Of a stretch of 35,720 nucleotides of DNA, positions 23,480 through 31,399 are shown one piece after another. The stretch lies in NCBI GenBank assembly GCA_029263075.1, contig JAJCYE010000020.1:1-35720 (forward strand), given 5' to 3'. This DNA is from Actinomycetes bacterium. GTDB lineage: Bacteria; Actinomycetota; CADDZG01; JAHWKV01. Under the pieces are notes generated by a model. It searched no databases, was not told where the DNA came from, and worked only from the letters and a program-made list of their open reading frames with translations. The translations under genes were made by a program, and so were the position numbers. Numbering within the stretch: position 1 is the stretch's first letter; the number at the start of each line of letters is the position of its first letter.

Positions 23480-24076
23480 TCAGGCTTCCTCGCTTACGGC
23501 CGGGGTGACCCCCGCAAATACGAAGGGGCTCTCGAAGCCCTCCCACAACTGGGCGGCCCCGTCTTTGGCCGAGGTGGTGGCCTTGCCGGGATCGACCGGC
23601 CACGGGATGGCGAGGGAGGGGTCGTCCCAGCGGATTCCGCCGTCGTCGGGGGCGGAGTAGTAGTTGCTCACCAGGTACACCACCCGGGTGTCGGGCTCCA
23701 GGGTGCAAAAGCCGTGGGCGAATCCTTTGGGGATGAAGATCTGGTTGCCGGCCTCGGCACTGATGACCTCCCCGGCAAACGAACCGTAGGACGGCGAGCC
23801 GGTCCTAATGTCGACGCCCACATCCCAGATGCTGCCGTGGGTGACCATCACCAGCTTGTCCTGGGCGAAGGGGGCCTTTTGGAAATGCAGGCCCCGGACG
23901 GTGCCCGTGGCCTTGGACCACGAGGAGTTCATCTGGACGAAGCTGACCTCAACGCCGATCCCGGCCAGGGCCCGATCGCTGAAGATCTCTGAGAACGAAC
24001 CCCGGTCGTCGCCGTAGACCGGCGGCGTGATGATCTTGATTTCCGGGATCGCCAATTCCCGGACGTTCAGGCTCAA
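23480..24076 (-). CDS. rmlC: dTDP-4-dehydrorhamnose 3,5-epimerase
   Basis: Epimerises C3 and C5 of the 4-keto sugar. It is 198 residues, a cupin. It has DDRGSFSEIF, VQMNSSWS, the catalytic His in VRGLHFQKAPFAQDK, DVGVDIRTGSPSYG, FIPKGFAHGF and YLVSNYYSAPDDGGIRWDDP, in the expected order. It starts TTG (LSLNVRELAIPEIK), which overlaps the rmlB stop as TTGA; extending further upstream would only read through the end of rmlB in another frame. Confidence 0.95.
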   Translation of the reverse strand: MSLNVRELAIPEIKIITPPVYGDDRGSFSEIFSDRALAGIGVEVSFVQMNSSWSKATGTVRGLHFQKAPFAQDKLVMVTHGSIWDVGVDIRTGSPSYGSFAGEVISAEAGNQIFIPKGFAHGFCTLEPDTRVVYLVSNYYSAPDDGGIRWDDPSLAIPWPVDPGKATTSAKDGAAQLWEGFESPFVFAGVTPAVSEEA

Positions 24077-25104
24077 ACCGGTTCGGCTTTCCCCGCCGGC
24101 GCGGCGTCGGCGTAGATGGACTCGGCTTCGGCAATCAGCGACTCCCACCAATCCCGGTGGTCCCGGAACCAGTCGACGCTTTGGGTGAACTGGTCCCAGA
24201 CGTCGCCCGAGCGCCAGCCGAGGGCCCGGATCTTGGTGGAGTCCACCGCGTAGCGGCGGTCGTGGTCCGGGCGGTCGTAGCCGGTCATCTGGATGCTGTC
24301 CGCAGGCAGCCCCAAGAACTCGGCCAGCCAGTTCGCCAGCGCCAGGTTGGTTATCTCTGGCTCGTGGACCGGACCGATGTTGTACGCCTCGCCGTTCTCG
24401 CCTTTATCGAGCACCAGGGCCACAGCCCGGGCAAAGTCTTCGGCAAACAGCCACTGGCGGATGTACAGCCCGTCACCCCACACCAGCATCGGCTGGGACC
24501 GCAGGCCCCGGGTCACCCATCGGGGGAAAACCTTCTCGGGGAACTGCCAGGGCCCAAAGGCGTTGGTGGGGCGCACCACCACCACCTCCAGTCGGTCGGA
24601 GTAGGAGCGGGCCAGGTCGTCGGCGAGGGCCTTGGACTTGGAGTAGGGGCTGGCGGCGATCCCGACACCGTCCGGTTTGTCCGACTCCTTGAAGGAGCCC
24701 TCCAGGATCGACCCGTAGACCTCGTCGGTGGAAACATGGACAAAACGTTTGACGCCGGCGGCGACCGCAGCGTCCAGCAGGACCCTGGTGCCCTCGACGT
24801 TGGTCCGGTAAAAGCGGTCGGGGTCGTTCTCGCTTCGGGTAACGTGCGACTCGGCGGCGTAGTGGACCACGGCGTCGGGCCGGACTCCGGCCATCAGGGC
24901 CTTGATCGGCTCTTCGTCGGCGATGTCCAGCTTCTCAAACCGGTAGTCGTCCCGGTCGGAGACGTCGGCCAGGCGGCGCAGATCCCCGGCGTAGGTCAAG
25001 CAGTCGACATTGGTGACCCGGCAGGTGTCGGTGCCGAGCATCTGGCGTACAAAATGGCTGCCGAGGAAGCCAGCGCCCCCGGTGACGATGATGTTGGATT
25101 TCAT
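24073..25104 (-). CDS. rmlB: dTDP-glucose 4,6-dehydratase
   Basis: Converts dTDP-glucose to dTDP-4-dehydro-6-deoxyglucose with bound NAD+. It is 343 residues from the ATG at 25104. It has IIVTGGAGFLGSHFVRQM, VVHYAAESHVTRSENDP, HVSTDEVYGS, the catalytic SPYSKSKALADDL (Tyr-x3-Lys) and RPTNAFGPWQFPEK. An ATG three codons earlier is possible, but TAGGAT overlaps it and ends seven bases before 25104, which fits a leaderless start here. It is the first gene of the rmlB-C-D-A run. Confidence 0.96.
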   Translation of the reverse strand: MKSNIIVTGGAGFLGSHFVRQMLGTDTCRVTNVDCLTYAGDLRRLADVSDRDDYRFEKLDIADEEPIKALMAGVRPDAVVHYAAESHVTRSENDPDRFYRTNVEGTRVLLDAAVAAGVKRFVHVSTDEVYGSILEGSFKESDKPDGVGIAASPYSKSKALADDLARSYSDRLEVVVVRPTNAFGPWQFPEKVFPRWVTRGLRSQPMLVWGDGLYIRQWLFAEDFARAVALVLDKGENGEAYNIGPVHEPEITNLALANWLAEFLGLPADSIQMTGYDRPDHDRRYAVDSTKIRALGWRSGDVWDQFTQSVDWFRDHRDWWESLIAEAESIYADAAPAGKAEPV

Positions 25105-25111
25105 GGGGCTC

Positions 25112-25117
25112 ATCCTA
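25112..25117 (-). promoter_or_regulatory. -10 element of rmlB
   Basis: TAGGAT on the minus strand, seven bases before the rmlB ATG at 25104, identical in sequence to the -10 of eamA and manB. No convincing -35. Confidence 0.5.
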
Positions 25118-25172
25118 TTCGACGGCGGTCCCGTCGCATCTTGTCGTGGTTAGGGAGGGCAGGGAGGAGACG

Positions 25173-25187
25173 CTAGGGCCGCCCTAG
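25173..25187. terminator. Short palindrome between the STAND gene and rmlB
   Basis: CTAGGG - 3 bases - CCCTAG, 30 bases after the STAND gene stop and about 55 bases upstream of the rmlB -10. It could be a small terminator for the STAND gene or an operator for rmlB. Confidence 0.3.
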
Positions 25188-25216
25188 GGAGGTGGAACCG
25201 GCCCGCCCGCCGCCCT

Positions 25217-26047
25217 TCATGAGCTCCGGCGCATCCATTCCAGGTTGTCGCGGGCCGTGATGGTTTTGGGGTGGTCGGGGCCTAGGATCCTTTCGCAGTC
25301 GGCTACTACCTGCTCTTGGATTGGGATCGCCTCGGTGGTGCGGCCGGCTGATTGGTAGGAGTAGGCCAGGTTGTTGCGGGCCATGATGGTGCCGGGGTGG
25401 GCGGGGCCTAGGATTCTTTCGCGGTCGGCTACCACCTTCTTTTGGATTGGGATCGCCTCGGTGGTGCGGCCGGCTAATTGGTAGGAGCTGGCCAGGTTGT
25501 TGCGGGCCAGGATGGTGTTGGGGTGGTCGGGGCCTAGGATCCGTTTCCAGTCGGCTACTACCTGCTCTTGGATTGGGATCGCCTCGGTGGTGCGGCCGGC
25601 TGAGTGGTAGGAGATGGCCAGGTTGTGGCGGGCCAGGATGGTGTCGGGGTGGTCGGGGCCCAGGATCCTTTCGGAGTCGGCTACCACCTTCTGTTGGATC
25701 GGGATCGCCTCGGCGGTGCGGCCGGCTGATTGATAGTAGCCGGCCAGGTTGGCGCGGGCCGTGATGGTGTCGGGGTGGTCGGGGCCCAGGATCCTTTCGC
25801 GGTCGGCTACCACCTGCTCCTCGATCGGGATCGCCTCGGCGGTGCGGCCGGCTGACCAGTAGGAACTGGCCAGGTTGTTGCGGGCCCCGATGGTGTCGGG
25901 ATGATTGGGACCCAGGATCCTTTCGCGGTCGGCTACCACCTGCTCTTGGATTGGGATCGCCTCGGTGGTGCGGCCGGCTGATTGGTAGGAACCGGCCAGG
26001 TTGTTTCGGGCTCTGATGGTGTCGGGGTGGTCGGGGCCTAGGATCCT
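25217..26047 (-). repeat. 126-bp tandem repeats encoding TPR units
   Basis: Six full units (26047-25922, then every 126 bases down to 25292) and one partial unit (25291-25217). Each encodes 42 residues beginning RILGPxHPxTIxARxNLA and ending EAIPIxxxVVAD. Units are almost identical at DNA level, indicating recent duplication or gene conversion. This is protein-coding repeat, not CRISPR. Confidence 0.95.
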
Positions 26048-27898
26048 TTCGCCGATCTCGGTTGCGTGCAGGCCGATTTCGAACGCCCGCTTGGAGTCGC
26101 CGGCGTAATAGAAGTAGTCACAGGCGTGGTTGCACAGGTTGACCAAAGCCTGCCCTTCCCCGGTCAGGCGTTCCTCGCTCCGCTGGAGGGCGAAGACGTG
26201 GGGCGAAAGTTGCTGGCACCTGCCCCAGACGGCCGGGAGCGCTAGTTCTTGTTCGCTCGCCGGGAAGGCGGCGGCTACGCTTCGCAGAGCGTTCAAAGCT
26301 CCGGCATTGTCGGGTGCCGAGTCCCGCACCACCTTCTGCAGCAGCCGGTGGACGCTGATCGAGTCGTAGTCGACGACCACCAAGCTGAAGCGAGCCAGCG
26401 CATTGATCGCGTCGGTGAGCAGCTTGCGCTCCCCCGGTGTCGGCCCGTCAATCAGAACTTCGAACAGCGACCTGTCGATCTTGTCGGGAGCCAGATGGGC
26501 GGCCATCTCCAGCACCTGGGCGGCCAGCGGGGCCTGCTCGCAGGCCTTATCGATCGAGGCCCGCCAGGTCGAGGCCACGGTGTGCTCGTAAAAGGCTTCG
26601 GGGTTGGAGTCGAACAACTCCCCCGCCGGTAGACCTTCAAGCAGTTCCAGGTAGCCGGCGAAGGTGGATCCACCTTGCCGGCAGTAGGCGGCGGCGTGCG
26701 ACAGCGCCAGGGGCAGACCTCCGAGCGCCTTCGAGAGGTTCAAGGCGTCGTGGTACTCGCTGGGACGGCCGGCGGTCTCGATGAGGTAGTTGGCACCGGT
26801 TTCGGGGCCGAAGACCTTGATGCCCAAGACCGGGCCGAACGCGTCGAGGTCCTGGCGCTGAGAGGTGGCGAGCACCTTGCCGCTTCCGGTCGCCGGAGCC
26901 CACTCGGCAAACAGCTTGGGGTCGGCGACGTTATCGAAGACCACCAGCCAGCGCCGGGGTGTTTGCTCCAAGAAGCGTTTGGCCTTGGCGGCCAGTTCCT
27001 CGGGGGGTAACGGATCGGCCCCCTCGGGCTGAAGGCCGAGTTCCTTGCCGAGTTCCGCCAGGTCGGTGACCGGGGAAAGTTCCGAGCGGATCCACGCCAC
27101 TACCTTGTACTCCTCCAGGTGTTCGTGCATGAAGCGGGCGGCAAGCTGCGACTTACCCACTCCCCCCAGCCCGGAGATGGTCTGCGTGATCACCGCCTTG
27201 CCGCCGGCCTCCAATGCCCGCTGAAGATCAGCGAGTTCGGAGCCCCTTCCCGAGAAGTGGGCGGTGACCCGCGGCAGGTTGAATCGCACCGGCGGGGGCG
27301 AACCCGGAGCGGGATCGGGCCCGGGGGGAGGTGGGTCAGCAGGTTTGCCGGGTGACGCGAATTTCGCCAAGAACCAGTCGGTAAGGTGCCTGCGGAACAA
27401 CTGTTCGAAGTTGGCCGGCGTCTTGTAAGGCCACCAAAACTGCTCTTTGGGCATGTCCTCCCGGAACTCCATGACCTTCTTGTGCTGGTCCAGTTCTTCG
27501 AGCGACTTCGGGTTGTAGCTGCGCGCACAGAAGTAAACGATCACCTCGGGGGTGTGGTTTTTTTCCCACAGCGCCCAGGCCCGGCGCAGCTCGTGTTCGG
27601 TTCCCGAACCGGCGCCGAGGGTCGGTGTCCCGAAGCGCTTCCAGAACATCCCGACCACGATGGCGGCGTTTTCGAGCTTCATCTGCTCGTCGATGTGACC
27701 CTGGGGTCCCTGGAGGTGCATGCCGGGACGGGCGTCGGTTTCCCAGCGCCAAATCTCCAGGCGGTAGCCGTGGTGCTTGACTATGCCCCGGTTGAGGTCC
27801 TCGACAACCTTGTCCGCCAGATCCCGCTCCTTGACGACGTCGCCCGGGGAGACCAGGGCGAGCCTTAGAACCTTTAAGGATTCACCAGGATTGACCAT
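25217..27898 (-). CDS. NLR-like STAND ATPase: DUF4062-like domain, NB-ARC, TPR array
   Basis: An 893-residue cytoplasmic protein with three parts. (1) Residues 1-180: a small alpha/beta domain with LALVSPGDVVKERD, GPQGHID, AAIVVGMFWKRFGTPT and SGTEHELRRAW, resembling DUF4062, a TIR-fold-related domain often at the front of signalling ATPases. (2) After a Pro-rich linker (about 182-203), an NB-ARC-type STAND ATPase: P-loop GLGGVGKS (243-250), Walker B LVVFDN (318-323), ATSQRQD sensor (344-350), GLPLAL (394-399), then a winged-helix region. (3) Residues 618-893: six and a half kinesin-light-chain-type 42-residue TPRs. In bacteria this effector-ATPase-sensor layout is that of NLR-like defence or signalling proteins; ligand and output are unknown. 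ATG at 27898 follows TAGGCT by eight bases. It stands alone between envelope genes. Confidence 0.85.
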   Translation of the reverse strand: MVNPGESLKVLRLALVSPGDVVKERDLADKVVEDLNRGIVKHHGYRLEIWRWETDARPGMHLQGPQGHIDEQMKLENAAIVVGMFWKRFGTPTLGAGSGTEHELRRAWALWEKNHTPEVIVYFCARSYNPKSLEELDQHKKVMEFREDMPKEQFWWPYKTPANFEQLFRRHLTDWFLAKFASPGKPADPPPPGPDPAPGSPPPVRFNLPRVTAHFSGRGSELADLQRALEAGGKAVITQTISGLGGVGKSQLAARFMHEHLEEYKVVAWIRSELSPVTDLAELGKELGLQPEGADPLPPEELAAKAKRFLEQTPRRWLVVFDNVADPKLFAEWAPATGSGKVLATSQRQDLDAFGPVLGIKVFGPETGANYLIETAGRPSEYHDALNLSKALGGLPLALSHAAAYCRQGGSTFAGYLELLEGLPAGELFDSNPEAFYEHTVASTWRASIDKACEQAPLAAQVLEMAAHLAPDKIDRSLFEVLIDGPTPGERKLLTDAINALARFSLVVVDYDSISVHRLLQKVVRDSAPDNAGALNALRSVAAAFPASEQELALPAVWGRCQQLSPHVFALQRSEERLTGEGQALVNLCNHACDYFYYAGDSKRAFEIGLHATEIGERILGPDHPDTIRARNNLAGSYQSAGRTTEAIPIQEQVVADRERILGPNHPDTIGARNNLASSYWSAGRTAEAIPIEEQVVADRERILGPDHPDTITARANLAGYYQSAGRTAEAIPIQQKVVADSERILGPDHPDTILARHNLAISYHSAGRTTEAIPIQEQVVADWKRILGPDHPNTILARNNLASSYQLAGRTTEAIPIQKKVVADRERILGPAHPGTIMARNNLAYSYQSAGRTTEAIPIQEQVVADCERILGPDHPKTITARDNLEWMRRSS

Positions 27899-27906
27899 TG
27901 CCCCAA

Positions 27907-27912
27907 AGCCTA
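27907..27912 (-). promoter_or_regulatory. -10 element of the STAND gene
   Basis: TAGGCT on the minus strand, then eight bases to the ATG at 27898. The gene therefore has its own probable leaderless promoter in the 69-base gap after the LCP gene. Confidence 0.5.
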
Positions 27913-27967
27913 TTCGTTAGTAGGGCCGGGTGCGACGGGGCTAGACAAACGCAACCGATCCGCTGAA

Positions 27968-29413
27968 TCAGTCGTCGCAGGCGTGGACCAGCGGTTTGAC
28001 CTCCTCGGCCGGGGGCGGCGAAGGGGCCGGAGCCGGCGGGGCCGGGGAGGCACCGGGCGAAGGCGTGGCCCCCGGGGAGGCCGGGGTTACCGGGTTGGCC
28101 GCCGCAAAGTCCTCGCCCAGCACAACCGCCACCTGGCCGGTGGCGACAATGGTGTCCGGGATCTCTTTCAGTTCGCTCCGGTAGGTGTTTGCCAGCAGCC
28201 GGCCCTGGTCCTGGAATCCCTCGTAGTAGTAGACCGTCGTCACCGGGTGGGGAACCGTGTTCCCGGTCTCGACCACCTGGAATCCCCCGGCTTTGAGCTT
28301 TTCGCCTTCGTTGAACGCCAGTTTGTCCACCTCGGTCCCGTTCAACAGGCTCACCCGGACATCCCCGGGGTCGATAGCGCTGACCCCGGTCCGCCCGTAG
28401 TCGGGCAGGGGCTGGCGAGTGGCCAGCGCCCCGAACAACGCTTCGGTCTGCTTCTCGTTGGCTACAACGAAGGAGATTCCGTTGATCCGCGCCCCGGCCG
28501 ACGGCACCACCCTCATATCCAGGTTGCCCGAATTGAACTTGCGGAGCCTCAGGCCAATGGTTTTGATGTCGCCCAAAGACAACTCGGCGTCGTAGCGGAC
28601 CGCCTGTGAGAAGACGTTGACAAGCGAGATCACCCGGTCCGGACGCAGGACCACCCCGGGGGTAGAGATCTTGTCGACCATCAGCTTCATAAATAGCTGC
28701 TGCCGTTGGATGCGGCCGAAGTCGTCGTCGATCTTGCGGGCCCGGACGAAGGCAAGCGCCTGCTCTCCTTCGATGGTGACGCAACCCCTCGGCTGGTCCA
28801 GCCCGGAGTCCTGGTCCTTGACCGCCCGCTCGAAGTAAACCTCGACCCCGCCGACGCTGTCGGCAATCTGGTTGAAACCGTTGAAGTCCACCTCCAGGTA
28901 GTGGTGGATCGGCATGCCGGCGAAGTCGGAAACGGTTTTGACCATCTCGTCGGGGCCCAGGCCGTAAATGCTGTTGATCTTCACCGCATCACCGTTCGGA
29001 TCGAGCACCCGCAGGTCGCGGGGGAAATGAACCAGGACCGCCTTTTCCCGCTGTTCGTCCAGGTGGAGCAGCATGATGGTGTCCGCCCGGCGACCGGGCA
29101 CCGCATCGGTGTCCCCGAACTCCAGGCGCTGCTCGTCGGTCAGGTTCTCCCGGGAATCCGAACCCAACACCAGGACATTCATCGGCTCGTCGGGCGGCTG
29201 CTCGGCCACCTCAACATTCTCCTGGTTGCCCTTTACCTTGATATTGGCGTAGAGCAGGATCCCGCCGGCAACCAGGCCCAAGAACACCGCCACAGACGCA
29301 ATGACCGCCAGAACCCTGACCAGCCGGGGCGCGCGCGCACGCCGGCTGCCACGACCGGATTTAAGAACTGGAGGTAAACCGCCGGGTGACCGGGGGCGAC
29401 TGCGGCGACCCAT
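27968..29413 (-). CDS. LytR-CpsA-Psr (LCP) cell-wall glycopolymer ligase
   Basis: Moves glycopolymers from a polyprenyl carrier to peptidoglycan outside the membrane. It is 481 residues: a basic cytoplasmic start, one membrane helix (about 30-55), the LCP domain (about 75-230) with NVLVLGSDSR, RADTIMLLHLD, LVHFPRDLRV, INSIYGLGP, YLEVDFNGFNQIADSVGGVEV-like core, ALAFVRARKIDDDFGRIQRQQ, and a C-terminal LytR_C domain (about 350-440; VSLLNGTEVDKLA). The tail is Ala/Pro-rich. The conserved Arg and Asp residues that bind pyrophosphate are in the RAD and FPRD segments. ATG at 29413 is preceded by GATACT at eight bases; a TTG three codons earlier is possible. In mycobacteria an LCP gene also lies near rmlD (from memory). 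Confidence 0.95.
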   Translation of the reverse strand: MGRRSRPRSPGGLPPVLKSGRGSRRARAPRLVRVLAVIASVAVFLGLVAGGILLYANIKVKGNQENVEVAEQPPDEPMNVLVLGSDSRENLTDEQRLEFGDTDAVPGRRADTIMLLHLDEQREKAVLVHFPRDLRVLDPNGDAVKINSIYGLGPDEMVKTVSDFAGMPIHHYLEVDFNGFNQIADSVGGVEVYFERAVKDQDSGLDQPRGCVTIEGEQALAFVRARKIDDDFGRIQRQQLFMKLMVDKISTPGVVLRPDRVISLVNVFSQAVRYDAELSLGDIKTIGLRLRKFNSGNLDMRVVPSAGARINGISFVVANEKQTEALFGALATRQPLPDYGRTGVSAIDPGDVRVSLLNGTEVDKLAFNEGEKLKAGGFQVVETGNTVPHPVTTVYYYEGFQDQGRLLANTYRSELKEIPDTIVATGQVAVVLGEDFAAANPVTPASPGATPSPGASPAPPAPAPSPPPAEEVKPLVHACDD

Positions 29414-29643
29414 GGGTCCCAAGTATCCCGCATAGCGGTCGGCTGGCCCTACTCGGGTTGACTAATAAACGCTCCCAGGCTGCAGGCGAGCCCGGAGATA
29501 CCACCCCGATCTGCCTGTTCTGCCCCGCTTATCCGGCGGCGCAGAGAGCGAAGAATTGGCCCGCGATGCCAAGAGCTGCCCGCAGTAACTAGAATAGGCG
29601 GAGCAAACGAACACCATGTTCGTCCCAACCAGGGGAAATCACC
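29414..29643. other. 230-base divergent intergenic region between LCP and GT2 genes
   Basis: Holds the promoter side of both divergent genes. On the plus strand TAGAAT (29590-29595) is the best -10 for the glycosyltransferase, with no clear -35. An exact 7-bp dyad ACGAACA-CCA-TGTTCGT lies at 29607-29623 in its leader. An AGGGGA Shine-Dalgarno lies at 29631-29636. On the minus strand GATACT is eight bases from the LCP start. No convincing small gene was seen. Confidence 0.45.
29607..29623. promoter_or_regulatory. 7-bp inverted repeat in the GT2 leader
   Basis: ACGAACA - CCA - TGTTCGT, downstream of the proposed -10 at 29590-29595, where a bound repressor would block transcription. It resembles a LexA box but the half-sites are one base too far apart. 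Confidence 0.35.
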
Positions 29644-30408
29644 TTGTATCAAGGCAAAACGGTGAGCGTTGTGCTCCCTACCTACAACGAAAAAGACTCT
29701 ATTCGCGCCTGCATTCTCGGCTTCGAGCAGACCGGGGTGGTCGACGAGATCATCGTGGTCAACAACAACGCGGCGGAAGGTACCTCCCAGGAGGTGGCCG
29801 GGACGGCCGCCATCGAGGTTATGGAGAGCCGGCAGGGCTACGGCAGCGCCATCGTCGCCGGCCTGCGGCGCTCCACCGGGGACCTGGTCTGTATCTGTGA
29901 GCCGGACGGCACCTTCGACCCTGTCGACATCTTCAAGATGCTCCCCTACACCAACGATGTGGAGATCGTCTACGGGACCCGCACGGTCGGGGAGTTCATC
30001 TGGCAGGACGCCAACATGGGCTGGTTCCTTAGGCTGGGGAACTGGGGGGTAGCCAAGTTGATGGAGGTCATCTTCAACACCAACTCCCTCTCCGACGTCG
30101 GTTGCACGCTGCGGGTCCTGAACCGCCAGGCGGTCGACACGCTGCTCCCGTTGTTCAAGGAGATGGGAAGTTGTTTGGGAGCCGAGATGATGGTGCTCTC
30201 CAGGATCACAAAACTCCGCAGCGTCCAGATCCCGGTCAACTACCGGGCCCGGGTGGGCCACTCCTCGGTGACCGGCCACTGGATCGGCGCGGTGAGCGTG
30301 GGCCTGCGAATGATCTGGGTCATCCTTGCCTACCGTGGCCAGGCTCGATTGATACGGGCCAGGGCCGTGGGTAAGCAGACGGATGATACGCCGATGGTCC
30401 GAGCCTGA
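29644..30408 (+). CDS. Family 2 glycosyltransferase, polyprenyl-phosphate-type
   Basis: A 254-residue GT-A enzyme. It has VSVVLPTYNEKDSIRACI at the N-terminus, DEIIVVNNNAAEGT, QGYGSAIVAGLRRSTGDLV and a CEPDGTFDP where DPM1-like enzymes carry the metal-binding DxD-like motif, then GSCLGAEMMVLSR. This is the single-domain dolichyl-phosphate-mannose synthase-like architecture without the C-terminal membrane domain, so it probably charges a polyprenyl phosphate or a lipid-linked acceptor in the cytosol; donor unknown. The start is TTG at 29644, fixed by AGGGGA seven bases upstream. It precedes the methyltransferase by 100 bases and is divergent from the LCP gene. Confidence 0.85.
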   Translation: MYQGKTVSVVLPTYNEKDSIRACILGFEQTGVVDEIIVVNNNAAEGTSQEVAGTAAIEVMESRQGYGSAIVAGLRRSTGDLVCICEPDGTFDPVDIFKMLPYTNDVEIVYGTRTVGEFIWQDANMGWFLRLGNWGVAKLMEVIFNTNSLSDVGCTLRVLNRQAVDTLLPLFKEMGSCLGAEMMVLSRITKLRSVQIPVNYRARVGHSSVTGHWIGAVSVGLRMIWVILAYRGQARLIRARAVGKQTDDTPMVRA

Positions 30409-30471
30409 ACCCCTTCATCTCCCCGGCCCACCCCGCAACAGTCGATAAGCCAACCACCCCGGCCGGGGCTT

Positions 30472-30501
30472 TTGGTCGACGTCGTTTAATCCGGGTAGGG
30501 T
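30472..30501 (+). promoter_or_regulatory. Promoter of the methyltransferase gene, leaderless
   Basis: TTGGTC (30472-30477), 18-base spacer, TAGGGT (30496-30501), then seven bases to the ATG at 30509. Confidence 0.45.
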
Positions 30502-30508
30502 GAGCGGC

Positions 30509-31399
30509 ATGCCTAAACGACTCATCGCCTGGACCGGCGAACGAATGGTCCCCTGGGCGGACGCCCCCAGCATCATCCACGAACACCTGCACCGCTACCT
30601 ATTCAGCGCGCAGTTCGCCCAGGACAAGACGGTCCTGGATCTGGGCAGCGGCGAAGGGTACGGGTCCCAGATCCTCGCCCGGACCGCCCAGCAGGTCGTG
30701 GGGATCGAGCTTGACCCGCTGGCAGTGGCCCACGCCCGCCAGACGTACCCGGCACCCAACATCGATTTCCGGGAAGGTTCGGTCCTCAAGCTGGACGACC
30801 TGGAGGATGCCTCGTTCGACCTTGCCGTCTGCTTTGAGGTGATTGAGCACATCTCCGACCACGAACTGCTGGTGTCGTCGGTGGCTCGCCTGCTTAGGCC
30901 AAACGGGCTGTTTTTGGTGTCCACTCCGGACCGCGATGTCTACAACGAAGAGTTGGGCATGGTGAACCCCTACCACCTCAAGGAGCTTGACAAAAAAGAG
31001 TTCACCGACCTGCTTGAGGGCCACTTCGAACACGTCTCGATGTTCGGCCAGCGGGCGGTGGTCGGGAGTATGTTCACCCCGGTGGAGCCGGAGCGCGGCC
31101 AGGCGCCCGCGTCCCGGATTGTGGTCAAAAGAGCGACCGAACAGGTGTGGGACGTGGTGGCCGAACCCCAGCCGAAGTACCTGGTGGCGCTGGCCTCCAA
31201 GGCCGAACTGCCGGACCTGCCTGCCCACTCACTGCTCACCGACTCCGGCCTAAGCGCCCCTCCGGAAGACCCGATGCACGTCAAACACCCGATAGCGGGC
31301 ATCGCCCTGTTGGGAGCCCGCTCCATGGTTCACGCCGTTCGCCGGCAGATCGCCTTGACCCTGCGCGAGCGCAACCGGCGCAAAGAATCCAAACAGTAG
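30509..31399 (+). CDS. SAM-dependent class I methyltransferase
   Basis: A 296-residue protein. The SAM-binding motif I is VLDLGSGEGYGS (about 44-55), the acidic end of beta 2 is VVGIELD, and the post-motifs are DLAVCFEVIEHISD and LLRPNGLFLVSTPDR, typical of the Methyltransf_11/23 group. Beyond about residue 200 is a C-terminal extension with a basic tail. Given its place between a glycosyltransferase and an acyltransferase it may methylate an envelope glycan or lipid, an inference only. The ATG at 30509 is preferred over a GTG three codons earlier because TAGGGT ends seven bases before it. Its stop directly abuts the stop of the convergent acyltransferase gene. Confidence 0.88.
   Translation: MPKRLIAWTGERMVPWADAPSIIHEHLHRYLFSAQFAQDKTVLDLGSGEGYGSQILARTAQQVVGIELDPLAVAHARQTYPAPNIDFREGSVLKLDDLEDASFDLAVCFEVIEHISDHELLVSSVARLLRPNGLFLVSTPDRDVYNEELGMVNPYHLKELDKKEFTDLLEGHFEHVSMFGQRAVVGSMFTPVEPERGQAPASRIVVKRATEQVWDVVAEPQPKYLVALASKAELPDLPAHSLLTDSGLSAPPEDPMHVKHPIAGIALLGARSMVHAVRRQIALTLRERNRRKESKQ

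Noticed and set aside
22726-23508. 260-codon plus-strand open frame
   Set aside because: Antisense to rmlD and rmlC, Gly/Val/Asp-rich with no domain.
25217-26047. Regular 126-base repeats that could be taken for a CRISPR or satellite array
   Set aside because: The period is a multiple of three, the frame is open through all units and each encodes a TPR; there are no unique spacers.
29607-29623. LexA/SOS box
   Set aside because: The half-sites GAAC and GTTC are five bases apart, while the Gram-positive LexA box needs four. Kept only as a generic dyad.
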